From: Alliaria petiolata
Taxonomy: Eukaryota > Streptophyta > Magnoliopsida > Brassicales > Brassicaceae
NCBI GenBank assembly: GCA_020283515.1
Contig: JAHZTW010000001.1
Location: 392,703,435 to 392,767,434, forward strand
Direction of reading: 5' to 3'
Length of the DNA stretch: 64,000 nt
The position numbers and the translations under genes are program-made. This document shows positions 1 through 10,308 of the stretch, one piece after another (position 1 is the first letter of the stretch; each line of letters opens with the position of its first letter). The notes below the pieces were generated by a model. The model worked only from the letters and a program-made list of their open reading frames with translations, had not been told where the DNA came from and did no database searches.

Positions 1-178
1 CAAATCCATAGAATAACCTGAAATGATGCATATATACAAAAGAAAATGCAAATGCTAATGCAAATGTTCTAAATCCTATAAATGATTAAATACTATGATT
101 ATATTTAGTTATAAATGAAATATGGATGAAAACTTATTATAAATGTATGATAAATATATAGAAAATATGAGTATATCA
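1..178 (-). repeat. 3' LTR of element A (partial)
   Basis: This matches 12527-12704 with one mismatch. It is the start of the U3 region in element orientation, beginning TGATATACTC at 178. The rest of the LTR continues left of the window. Confidence 0.9.
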
Positions 179-216
179 ACTCCCCCAAACTTGCCTTTTG
201 CTTGCCCTCAAGCAAA
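179..216 (-). promoter_or_regulatory. Polypurine tract and adjoining hairpin of element A
   Basis: Read on the minus strand, 197-216 is TTTGCTTGAGGGCAAGCAAA, a perfect 8-bp stem with an AGGG loop. It is followed by the purine tract AAGTTTGGGGGAG directly before the LTR. The tract primes plus-strand DNA synthesis in LTR elements. The hairpin recurs in elements B, E, F and H. Confidence 0.8.
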
Positions 217-1062
217 CAAAATTCAGGATAGGAAGAGATGATTAAAAACGGGGGCTCAAATCCAAAAGTGTTTTTCAAATGTATCAATTCAAAGGTCCTA
301 GTTCTCAATTCTAGGATGCAGTACACAAGCATTTACTTAAAAGGACTTAGCCATAATCATCACATAACGAAATTCAAATCATGACTTGTTTATTCCAAGC
401 AATCCAAGAATCATAACCTTTAACATTAATTTAGAGCTCAAATCGTGAATCACACTTGTGCTTTTAAAACCGAATACATTTGGTGAGGGACAAGGTTATG
501 AGATAAAAATGATCTCATTCAAGTGGGTACTCGAAGCATTGGTTTCTCTCAAAAAGGTTTGAACTTATACATAATGCTAAAGGTAAAAGGCAATGCATGC
601 ATACATGACTAGACTCACATCTACCCAAGTATACTAACAATGATCCTAATCCCTCTCTCATTCATTTTTTTATTTTCCAAGCTCACTCACCCTCTAGAGA
701 CTATCCAAATCCACAAGGCTATTAAAGCCAAGTATAAACCCACAAGAACTCCATCAAACACATTCTTTCTTAGGGAAACTTCTTCATCCTTGCTAAAGTC
801 TAGCGGTAAGGTCACACAAATATTAGCTCTTTTCTTTCTTTAGATAGCCCTCTTCTAGAAATTTTTCTTTTATGTGCTTGGCCTCTAGGGCTCTTTTTCT
901 TTTAACTTGAGCTTTTTAACACAATTCAAGACCAACCACTTAGAAATATGTATCCCTTTTTCATATTTTTCCTTAACACCTTCCCATTCTCAAACCCGTG
1001 AACTCCCAATTCCTAATCAAGCTTAAAACTAGTTTTAAAATGCAAAGCTAGCATCAATATGA

Positions 1063-2232
1063 CACTACAAAAAAAGAGGTGGATTGTATCATTTATTATA
1101 TATTTTTTGCATTACTTATAATTGATGAAAATGAATATTACATCACTTAGAAAAGTGACTCTGTTTGTGGTGATGGCAATAATTAACATCAGTTAGTTAT
1201 CAACCGATGCAAATATATTTTATTTTTGCATCGATTGTTATAATTGATTTCAATATGTGTCAATTACAAAAAACTGATGTTATCTTTTACATTAATTTTT
1301 AAAAGTGATGTTAGTATTTGTGACGATTATAATAATTGATGGTAAAATTAGGGTCAATTTTAATAAGTGATTTTAATAGTTATATCATTTATAATAACTG
1401 ACTTAATATTTGTATTATTTAAAATATATGATTTAAAATATTACTATCACTTGTATATAATTGATGTTAAATTTATGCGAGATATCATAATTAATTGTAA
1501 TAATTATGTTATTTATTTTTATATAATTAATCTTATTGGTTAAAACTAAAAAGAAAATTAATCTTATTGGTTAAAACCAAATAAAAATAATAATTGTATT
1601 CACCAATATATATGAATATTAGATATTTAAGTTTCAGTATATATAGAGATGGTTTCTCTTTAATAATATTCATCTATTAGCAATGTGGGATAGAGTAAAA
1701 AACGTTAGTTACATCACTTTTAACTGATATAAATTTTATATCATTTTTCTAAATGATGTTAACCAAAATCATTAGTTACATCGATTATTTAGCTGATGTA
1801 AATATATAATTTTGTATTGATTTTGTTATAATGATGCTGAAGAACGAAACAATTACATCATTTTTAATAATTGAAGCTAATTCACATAATTATGTATATA
1901 TTATTAGTGTAATTTTTATTAGAATCAGTTTTTATTGATGATATATTTTCATCATTGTTAGAAGTGATGTTAACAAAAATTAATAAATACATCGATCACC
2001 TAATTGATGTAACATTATATTTTAATATCAATTTTTTTAAAGTGATACAAACTAATAAAATTTGTATCACTTTTATTGAATTGATGTCAAACTAGTTAAT
2101 TATAACATCAATTATCATAATTGATGTTAAGCCATGTATATTTATTTCATTTATAAATAACTAATTCAAAATAGTATCACTTAGTTTTGTGATACAATTT
2201 AAGTGATACAATCTACCCCTTTTTTTGTAGTG
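1063..2232. mobile_element. Non-autonomous CACTA (En/Spm) DNA transposon
   Basis: The 1170-bp element starts CACTACAAAAAAAGAGG and ends with the inverted counterpart CCCCTTTTTTTGTAGTG; the inverted repeats continue for about 28 bp with few mismatches. It is flanked by TGA on both sides (1060-1062 and 2233-2235), the 3-bp duplication expected for CACTA elements. The homologous site in element B, near 33804-33820, has a single TGA and no insert. The interior is very AT-rich and full of short motifs such as AATTGATGT and AAGTGATGT in both orientations, like subterminal repeats that bind transposase. There is no transposase ORF, so it would depend on a partner element. Confidence 0.9.
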
Positions 2233-2718
2233 TGAGAGCCTAAACATGTCGCCCTAAACCTAACACTTTATGCCAAGTTCAAACAGAAAATAAGGCCTCA
2301 CAATTTGCAAACACACAAGAAATTTGGCTTGAAATAAGGCAAGGGTGAAGGTGTGGTATTCTATTTAGACTTACAAAGAGTGGTGAAGTGAATAAGGAAG
2401 CCTAAATATATTTATTTTTTTTTGTTTTTTTTTTTTTTGTTTTTGTAATCCATCTATTCTTTTCCAAATGCACAAGTATGATAATTAGATGTTCATGTCA
2501 AGGTTCCAATTTTTAAGTAAGGATTCAATTCATGCTTGTTTCAACTTTAAGCCTAGAATATCAAATCAAATGATCCAAGTATGGTTAGAACTTAATTTCA
2601 AAGTTGCACAAAGCATCAAAGAACTACAAACTAGGGCCTTGAACCAATACATGAGCTTAAAACACTTTAAAAGGAAAAAATTTCATCATTGCCCCCTATG
2701 CATATGAGTGATGTAACT

Positions 2719-4695
2719 TGTAGGATACACGACCAGAAATCCTGATTATCGTCGTGCGGGTCATGGGATGGCCGTTGTGTATATGTTCTGGTACGAGTGA
2801 GGTTCGTCCGTTTCTGTAATTATGTATGTACCGTGAATGTGTCCGTGAGAGATGGACGGTACCGTGTCTAGTGTCGAGTGAAAATGGTTGGACCGAGTAA
2901 ATATTTGGGAAATTGTCTAAGTGTCGAGAGACGAAGGTGCTAGGCCGTGGACCGTGGTTTTACTCGAGAGAAATCGGTTTATCCTTAGTGAAAAAAGATT
3001 TACCTCGATGATGGCCGAGCGGTTTGAGTGTTGGCCGAGAGAAAAAGGAAAGTTGGCCGGGTTGGCCGAGATAACTTGATTTGGACCGAGAGAAAAGTAA
3101 ATCGCATGGGATAAATTGTGGTTGGCCAGTTTATTCTTAGGGTTTCGCGTTTATAAGTGAGTTTTGGGGATTTCTCACGGGGGGCCGCATCTGTTCTCGA
3201 GAGAAAAGGGAAAAATCCCGAGAGAAAACCCTGGAGACGATTTTGACCCGAGAGAAAAGTGAGCCGCTCGAGAGATCGTGAGTTCCGTGCCAATTCTGGG
3301 AATTATGTTCGGGATAAACGACTTGGAAGGGTCGGTTTACCGAGAGAAGGGTCGTTCGTGTCGAGGAATCCCGATCGGATCGAGAGATAGCCGAGCGAGT
3401 GATCCGATATCCGAGAGAAAGTCGAGTTCGTCCGAGAGATTCGAGAGCCGTCGTGAGATCGCGTGTTCGGTTCTGTTTCTGGGAATTCTGATCGAGAGAA
3501 TCGACTTGGAATGTGCGATTTAACGAGGGAAGGATCAATTTTGTCCGATGAATTCGGTCTTGATCGAGAGTTATCCGAGAAAAAGAAGTTTCGGACGAGA
3601 GACAGCCGAGTTCGTCCAAATGATTCCGGTTGCATCCGAGAGATCATGTGTTCGCTCTTGATTCTGAGAATTCTGTCCGAGTTATTCGATTTGAAATATG
3701 TGATTTACCGAGAGTAGGCTCGATTGTTGCCGAGGAATTCTGCCTGGATCGAGGGTTGACGAAGGTTTAAGGAGTTAACCGAGAGAGAGGAGTTTATCCG
3801 AGAAATCACGGAGAGATTTATGTGTTGCTCAAGAGATCGTATGTTCCATCGAGTTTCCGCGAGTTTGGATCGAGAGATTCGATCAGGAATGGCTTTTGCC
3901 GAGGAAGGGCCAAGTTTGTCCGAGAGTTTTCGACTGGTTCGTAAGTTATCCGAGAGATAGCCAAGAGGAGCTTACTATAGTCGGGAGGGATCTGACCATA
4001 GCCGAGAGATAGTCGAGTAGTTCGGCTATATACGAGAGGAAGCTGACTGGATCAGGTTTCTACCGAGAGATCATGACCATGGTCATGAGGAACGTGGATA
4101 TGGTCAGGGAGATCATAGACTAGGCTGACTGGCGGTCAGGTTTGATCGTGACTGGAGTAACTGGCGATCGGTAATGATCATGTCTGGCGATCGTGTGGAT
4201 CGTGTCTGGCGATCGTGTGGATCGTGTCTGGCGATCGTGTGGATCGTGTCTGGCGATCGTGTGGATCGTGTCTGGCGATCGTGTGAATCGTGTCTTGACG
4301 TGCAAGGGATCGGGGATCCGGGCCGTCTCTCTTCTGTACTTGGTCATGTGGGGATGGTTGGTTGAGTGACTAAGTACGGGGGGGAGATGTGTTCGTGGGT
4401 TGGCCAGCACAGTGGCTGGGTCAGCAGGAGCTTGTTTGAAGGTGTGTATGAGGTCTGGACGGTATGGGACGTTCATGGATCATACGATGTGGCCAAGGTA
4501 TGGTTTAGCTGACGCTTGATATTGTTATTCTAATGCGTAGCTAGTTAAGCCGTGATTGAGTAAGACCATGGGATGGTCTTTGCTAAGTTGTTAGATGGAA
4601 GGAATGTGTTAGACTTCATCTAGGATATCAATTAGAAAGGCGAAAATTTACTGTGCTCCGGCCGCGAGTTAGAAAATCCGGGTGGGGGCTCTACA
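2719..4695 (+). repeat. Solo LTR of a Tekay-type chromovirus
   Basis: It starts TGTAGGATACACGACC and ends GGGGGCTCTACA, and is related along its length to the LTRs at 22756-24634 and 29713-31589, though clearly diverged. No internal region follows, so it is a solo LTR formed by recombination between two LTRs. The flanks are TAACT (2714-2718) and CAACC (4696-4700). Element B has CAACC at the same place without an insert, so this is a target duplication whose left copy carries two C-to-T changes. The sequence is dense in CGAGAG motifs. Confidence 0.85.
4183..4292 (+). repeat. Five tandem copies of a 22-bp unit inside the solo LTR
   Basis: The unit begins TCTGGCGATCGTGTGG. Four copies are identical and the fifth has one change (GAATCGTG). 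The array is absent from the two other Tekay LTRs in the window, so it expanded in this copy or its subfamily. Confidence 0.95.
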
Positions 4696-5313
4696 CAACC
4701 TATATGATAAAAATCTAGACTCAATCCTACAATATTTGATAATGCAAATGCAAGCTATATGAATTTTTTTTCGAATTTTTATGAATTTTTCTGATTTTTT
4801 ATTTTATTTTTCTATTCAATAATTTTTTATGTATGCATGAAGACTCAAATATGCTAAAAGAAAAAAAAAATAAGAGCACAAAACACAAAGTTAAATCTCT
4901 TAACCTCTCCCCCAAACTTAAATTACACAGTCTCTTGTGTAATCCAAGTTCAAGAGAGACCATCAACAAAAATAAAAATAAAAATCCAAAAATGCCTGAT
5001 ATTTACAAGGTTTGGAATGGTGTACCTTGGAGTTTGGTGTGGTTAGGCCTGAGGTCGAGCAGCTGGGCCAGCCTTAGGCATCCTTCTTGGCAATAGATCG
5101 AGTGGCATGGATCAATCCAGCCACCGCTTGGTGCTGGAGATCGATTAAACCAACTCCGTCTAGCCATTGATCTTTCTCGGCATGCCTCTTTGCTCTTGTT
5201 CTTTATCTCCCTAGAACTTGGTTTTTGAGTCTCCATCTCCCTTGATCCTGTTCACACACACTTAAAAACTTAATCTAGAAATGAAATAAAAAATTTATAC
5301 ACAAAGATAGACA

Positions 5314-5363
5314 TGGGATTGCCTCCCAAGTGCGCTTTGTTTAAAGTCTCTTAGCTTGACTTT
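5314..5363 (-). promoter_or_regulatory. Two consecutive hairpins after the pol stop of element A
   Basis: On the minus strand, the first hairpin is AAAGTC/GACTTT with loop AAGCTAAGA (5363-5343), starting seven bases after the pol stop codon. The second is TGGGA/TCCCA with loop GGCAA (5328-5314). Equivalent pairs follow pol in B, D and E. No function is established from the sequence; an RNA element is inferred. Confidence 0.65.
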
Positions 5364-5369
5364 ACTTGG

Positions 5370-6959
5370 TTAGTCTAGTGGGGGGTCTTGGAAAGGAAAC
5401 ATTGTGCTCTCCTTGCTGCAGTCACTCGCCATGTAGGGCTTGACTCTATGCCCATTCACTGTGAAAATTTCTCCACTCTTTCCAACCAAAGTTACAGCCC
5501 CATATGGTAGTACTTCTCTAATCTCATACGGCCCGGACCACCTAGACTTGAGCTTCCCGGGAAACAACTTCAATCTTGAGTTGTAGAGTAGAACCATGTT
5601 TCCCTCTTGGATCTCCTTGTGCACCAGCTTCTTGTCATGAAAGGCTTTGGTCCTTTCCTTGTAAATCTTGGCGCTCTCATAGGCATCCATCCTTATCTCA
5701 TCAAGTTGTATTAATCTCTTTTCTTGGGCAGTCTTGAGATTGTAGTTAAGTTGCTTCACAGCCCAAAGAGCTTTGTGCTCTAACTCCACAGGAAGGTGAC
5801 AAGACTTGCCATAGATGAGGTTGAAAGGCGTGGTTCCAATGGGAGTTTTGTAGGCTGTTCTATACGCCCATAGAGCGTCATCAAGCTTGCTAGACCAATC
5901 CTTTCTAGTGACTCCCACGGTCCTCTCTAGTATAGTCTTGATTTGTCTAATTGAAACCTCCACTTGGCCACTTGTTTGAGGGTGATAGGGAGTGGCTACC
6001 TTGTGCTTAACACCATGTTTTCTCAAGAGACTTTCAAAAAGCTTGTTGATAAAGTGGCTACCTCCATCATTAACCACCACTTTAAGAACTCCAAATCTTG
6101 GGAAGATGATTGTCTTGAAGAGTTTAACCACCACCTTTGAATCGTTTGTTGGTGAGGCTATGGCTTCCACCCACTTAGACACATAGTCTACTGCCACAAG
6201 AATGTACTTGTTGCCATAAGATGATGGAAATGGGCCCATAAAATAAATTCCCCAAACTTCAAAGACTTCCACTTCAAAGATAGGTACTTGTGGCATCTCG
6301 TTTCTCTTGGTTATGTTCCCAGCTCTTTGGCATGCTTCACATGACTTAATGAACTCATGTGCATCTTTGAAAACTGTAGGCCACCAAAACCCAGCTTGGA
6401 GAACCTTTGTAGCTGTCTTGAAACTCGCAAAATGACCCCCATATGTCATACCGTGGCAATGTAGCAGTATGTCTCTCGCCTCTTCTCTTGTGACACACCT
6501 CCGGTATATGCTGTCCACACGCCTTATGTATAGGTAAAGGTTATCCCAAAAGTAGTGTGAGACGTCCCTCATAAATTTCTTCTTGTGGTACCGGTCCAAA
6601 TGAGTAGGCTCCTCTCCACATGCTAAGAAGTTAACAATATCCGCATACCAAGGGAGGTCTTCTTCCCTTAGACTCAAAACTTCTTCAAGCTTCTCTTCTA
6701 GCCTTGCACATATGATGGTGTTGACCATCATAAGCTGCTCTTCAGGGACTGAGTCATTCAAAGGTAAGACTTCTTCTACCCTCATCCTAGAAAGATGATT
6801 CGCTACACCATTCTCTATGCCTTTCTTATCTTTGATCTCCATATCAAATTCTTGCAAGAGAAGGATCCATCTCAAGAGTCTTGGCTTGGTGTCCTTCTTG
6901 GAGTAAATGTACCTCAGTGTTGCGTGATCAGTGTATATAATCACCTTAGAGCCCACCAA
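5370..6959 (-). pseudogene. RNase H C-terminus and integrase of element A
   Basis: This 529-codon open segment carries the end of RNase H (Y-T-D-H motif near the start), then the zinc-binding HHCC domain (C-H-G...G-G-H-F and C-E-A-C), the integrase core and the C-terminal domain ending near N-G-H-R-V-K-P-Y. Of the three catalytic acids, the second Asp (N-D-G-G-S-H-F) and the Glu (G-Q-V-E-V) are present. The first Asp is Tyr (W-G-I-Y-F-M-G-P-F), whereas B and E keep Asp. The integrase should therefore be inactive even though its frame is open. Upstream the frame is closed by a stop at about 6957-6970. Confidence 0.9.
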
Positions 6960-7770
6960 GTATGATCAGAATTTCTCAAATGCAAAGACAACCGCTAGGA
7001 GTTCCTTCTCGGTGGTTGCATATTTTACTTGTGTATCGTCCAAGGTGCGACTAGCATAGTAGATAACATGCAACTTCTTGTCTTTCATCTGCCCCCAAGA
7101 CAGCTCCTACAGCATAGTCACTAGCGTCGCACATGATCTCAAAGGGAAAGTCCCAATCCAGAGCTTGGACTATCGGTGCGGTTACTAGCGCTCCTTTAAT
7201 GGTTTTGAACGCTTGGTGGCATTCCTCATCAAAGTTGAACTCAGCCTCTTTGCATAGTAGTCTTGTTAGAGGACGTGCTAGCTTGGAGAAATCTTTGATA
7301 AACCTCTTATAGAAGCTGGCATGCCCCAAGAAACTTCTTATGCCTTTCACGTTAGCCGGAGGCGCCAAAGTGAGCATCACTTCCACCTTTGCTCTATCCA
7401 CTTCAATGCCTTTTCCTGAGATTTTGTGACCAAGGACAATCCCCTCTGTTACCATGAAGTGGCATTTCTCCTAATTGAGCACTAGATTGGTCTCCTCACA
7501 CCTCTTGAGTACCCTGCACAAATTAGACAAACAAACACCAAAGGAAGAGCCATACACGGAGAAATCATCCATGAATACCTCAACTATCTCCTCAATCAAA
7601 TCAGAAAATATAGACATCATGCATCTTTCAAATGTAGCAGGATCATTACATAAATCAAAAGGCATTCTCCTGTATACATATGTTCCATAAGGACAAGTGA
7701 ATGTTGTCTTTTCTTGGTCATTGGGGTGAATCGGGATTTGAAAGAAGCCACTATAACCGTCTAGAAAACA
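6960..7770 (-). pseudogene. Reverse transcriptase C-terminal part and RNase H N-terminal part of element A, broken
   Basis: Open pieces at 7471-7665 and 7051-7455 encode the catalytic F-M-D-D-F box of reverse transcriptase and the C-D-A-S-D-Y start of RNase H. Compared with element B there is a stop near 7470 where B has Trp, an extra G near 7095-7100 causing a frameshift, a stop near 6965 where B has Arg, and a stop at about 7771. The conserved P-F-G-L-C-N-A-P box reads P-F-D-L-C-N-D-P. It is a dead relic of a DNA polymerase domain. Confidence 0.85.
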
Positions 7771-8853
7771 TTAATAGGGGTGGTTGGCTAATCTTTCTAA
7801 CATTTTATCAATGAATGACAGTGGGAAGTGGTCTTTCCTAGTGGTTTTGTTGAGTTTCCTATAGTCAATACACATCCTATGGCCGGTTATAACTCTAGTA
7901 GGAATTAATTCATCTTTTTCGTTTTTTATAACCGTGATTCCCCCTTTATTAGGTACCACATGGACTGGAGAGACCCACGTGCTATCACTGATAGGGTATA
8001 TCACGCCAGCCTCTAAGAGTTTTAGGATTTCTTTTTTAACCACTTCTTTCAAATTCGGGTTCAAGCGCCTTTGATGTTCAATTGAAGAAGTGTTCTCATC
8101 ATCTAAATGAATTCTATGAGTACAAAGTAATGGTGAAAGGCCCTTGATGTCACTTAGAGAGTACTCAATGACCTTCCTATACTTCCTCAATTCCCTAAGG
8201 AGAGAGTCTAACTCATCATCATTCAGATTGTCATTAGCAATGACCGGGTAAGTCTCATTCGGTCCTAAGAAAGCGTACCTTAGACCAATTGGTAGCTGCT
8301 TGAGGTCCACCTTTGGGGCTATCAGATCACTCAAGTCCTCCTCTTGGTTCTTGTTGAGATTGCTGTCCTCATTCGCTTCCTTAGACCCCGAGTCATGAGC
8401 CTCCATACTTTCTTCTTCAAGCGTCTGCCCCGCTGTGATCGAGTTGATGGGTCGATCGACCACTCGATCTTGTGTCGATCGAGTTGTTTCCCTCGATTGG
8501 CTCAGTCGTTCTTCCTTTGATCGAGCAGGAGATCGTGTCGGCTGGTCGATCTCTTCCCTGGATCGAGTGGATTGGTCGATCGGGCTGTCTTCAGATCGAG
8601 TGAGTGTCTCGATCTCTTGGTCGATCTCCTTGACAGTTTTGCGAGAGTCAAGGATGCGAATGTATTCTTGGGTCTGATCACCTAGTGTAGCATGACCGCT
8701 TGTACTCGCTTTTCCCTTCTCTAACTGGCGAATTTTGGTGTTGATGTTGCTGATCTGTGTAGAGACTTCAGTAAGGGAGGAGTCTAGCCGGTTGTTCATA
8801 TCCACAAATTTTTGATTTGTAGAAGCTTGGCCTTGTAGAAGTTGTTGAAACAT
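7771..8853 (-). pseudogene. Gag tail, charged linker and reverse transcriptase start fused in one frame (element A)
   Basis: The 360-codon open segment begins with the Gag coiled region (M-F-Q-Q-L-L-Q-G-Q) shared with B. It passes through a Ser/Arg/Asp/Glu-rich linker and ends with the N-terminal half of reverse transcriptase (motifs W-V-S-P-V-H-V-V-P and M-C-I-D-Y-R-K-L-N). B has about 900 bp with an aspartic protease between these parts; A has none. The linker DNA at 8430-8640 is built from TCGATCGA and GATCGAG repeats. The fusion stays in frame, so it may be a selected non-autonomous form or a deletion that happened to keep the frame. Confidence 0.8.
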
Positions 8854-10184
8854 GGCTTGTACCAGATCTTGAGGTGGAGCTTGATGTTGCTATTGCTATA
8901 GCACGAAACCAGGAGGGTAAGCTTTGTTCCCTTGCTGTTGGTTGCCTTGGTAGTTGCCTTTTCTTTGCCCTTGATATCCACTGTTTTGTGGAAATCCTCC
9001 TTTGTTGTAAGGTACAAACGGTTTGGCTTGTTTGCTTTGTTGTGGAGGGTAGACTTGGTCCTTTGGATTTTCCACATTTGTGCTTCTGTAAGACAAGTTG
9101 TTGTTGTTGTCTTGATACCTTGGGGCGTAGCCCTGTGGCTTAGGATAGTCTTGGCCTCCAACCCAAATTGCTTCCTCAAACTCTTCCTCACTTCTTTCTT
9201 GAGACAAGTTTGCGGCTTCACCGACGAAGTGGACATGTTTTTGGTTGGCAATCATCATCTTGTCAATTTTTTCATGGAGCGACTTCAACTCCTTCTTGTG
9301 TGCCTCCAGTTCATGACCTCTTGGTGCTCTGTCATAGTCCTCAGAATAATTTTCATCACTCAAAGCTAAGTTGTCAATGAGTTCCATTCCATCGTGGACA
9401 TCTTGTCCAATAAAGTTCCCTCGGCTTGCCGTGTAAAGTAGCATGTGAATTTTGGGCAAGGCTCCACGGTATATTTTGCTCAAGAGTGTCTCCTCAGTGA
9501 AGCCGTGGTGAGGACATTGTATGGTATAGTTCTTGAACCGCTCCATTGCTTCACTAAAGCTCTCATTGTGCCTTTGAGTAAAGCCTATTATCTCGCTCCT
9601 TAGCCTAGCCGTTCTCATGCTTGAGAAGACTTTGAGAGAAAGGCTTTCTTGCATTCAACCCAGGACGTGATGGTGCCTTGTGGTAAGGTTTTCTCCCAAT
9701 GCCTTGCTTTGTCCCCAAGAAAAAAAGGGAAAAGTCGTAGCTTGAAGCTATCCTCCGATATGCCGTTTATCTTTATCATGCCACACACTTGCTCGAAGTT
9801 GTCTAAGTGCTCCAGTGGGTCTTCTATTGCCAGGCCATGGAACTTGTTGTTCTGGACCATAGACACGAATCCAGGCTTGATCTCGAAGTAGTTGTTTTGC
9901 ACCGGTGGTGGTGTGATGCCGAAGCGATGGGTGTGCGTGTTCGGTGCATCACCGGCGCAAATGATGCGTGGTGCTCTTTTAGGGTGGTAAGGCTGTCCAA
10001 TGCCTCTGCCAGCAGCAGCGTGTTGAGGTGGATCCTCCACCTGGTCGTGGTCAGCCATCACCTCTTGATGGTACTCTTCGATATCGAGTACTAGTCTTTC
10101 CCTCCTATGTCTTGCGCTTCCAAGTTGATGGATGTTGTCCAGTGGTGCGAATAGGTTGTTGTCACCTCTAGACCTCAGGTTCAT
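8854..10184 (-). pseudogene. gag of element A, frameshifted
   Basis: Gag is the capsid-type structural protein of the element. Translation probably starts at 10184 (M-N-L-R-S-R-G-D), the same start position as in B; a second ATG lies at 10058. The capsid-like core (P-L-E-H-L-D-N-F-E-Q-V, W-V-E-C-K-K-A-F-L-S-K) is followed by a Gln/Asn/Tyr-rich tail. One T is missing near 9630-9640 relative to B, which shifts the frame between the open pieces 9615-10208 and 8896-9654. A stop also separates the tail from the segment at 7771-8853. Confidence 0.85.
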
Positions 10185-10295
10185 ATACCTGAAAACACAT
10201 GTACACAAATAGGAAAATTAGTAACCAAATACAAAAAGAAAACTTAGTCTCCACTAAGCTCCAAATCTCAATAAATTCACTTAAAACCCGAGCTT

Positions 10296-10308
10296 GGCAA
10301 CGGCGCCA
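10296..10308 (-). promoter_or_regulatory. Primer binding site of element A
   Basis: On the minus strand TGGCGCCGTTGCC lies two bases after the LTR end. This is the tRNA-primer site typical of Athila-lineage elements, and it fixes the orientation of the element. Confidence 0.85.

Larger units (their letters stand above)
217..5369 (-). other. 3' noncoding region of element A, interrupted twice
   Basis: The pieces 217-1059, 2233-2718 and 4696-5369 are AT-rich noncoding sequence that aligns with the 3' region of element B (32897-34656) and partly with element F (49143-50431). A long T-rich run lies at 2407-2447. I see no protein-coding segment; small reading frames here have no coding character. 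The insertions at 1063-2232 and 2719-4695 are listed separately. Confidence 0.75.

Noticed and set aside
105..332. Minus-strand frame of 75 codons
   Set aside because: It crosses from the LTR of A into 3' noncoding sequence and has no coding character.
640..843. Plus-strand frame of 67 codons
   Set aside because: It lies antisense in the noncoding 3' region of A; B has no matching frame.
3000..3717. Several overlapping frames on both strands in the solo LTR
   Set aside because: They arise from the CGAGAG repeats, which lack stop codons, and have low-complexity Arg/Ser translations.
4183..4292. CRISPR-like array
   Set aside because: Units are directly adjacent without unique spacers and the context is a plant retrotransposon LTR.
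4120..4476. 118-codon frame with repeated His/Asp peptides
   Set aside because: It is the translation of the 22-bp tandem array inside an LTR.
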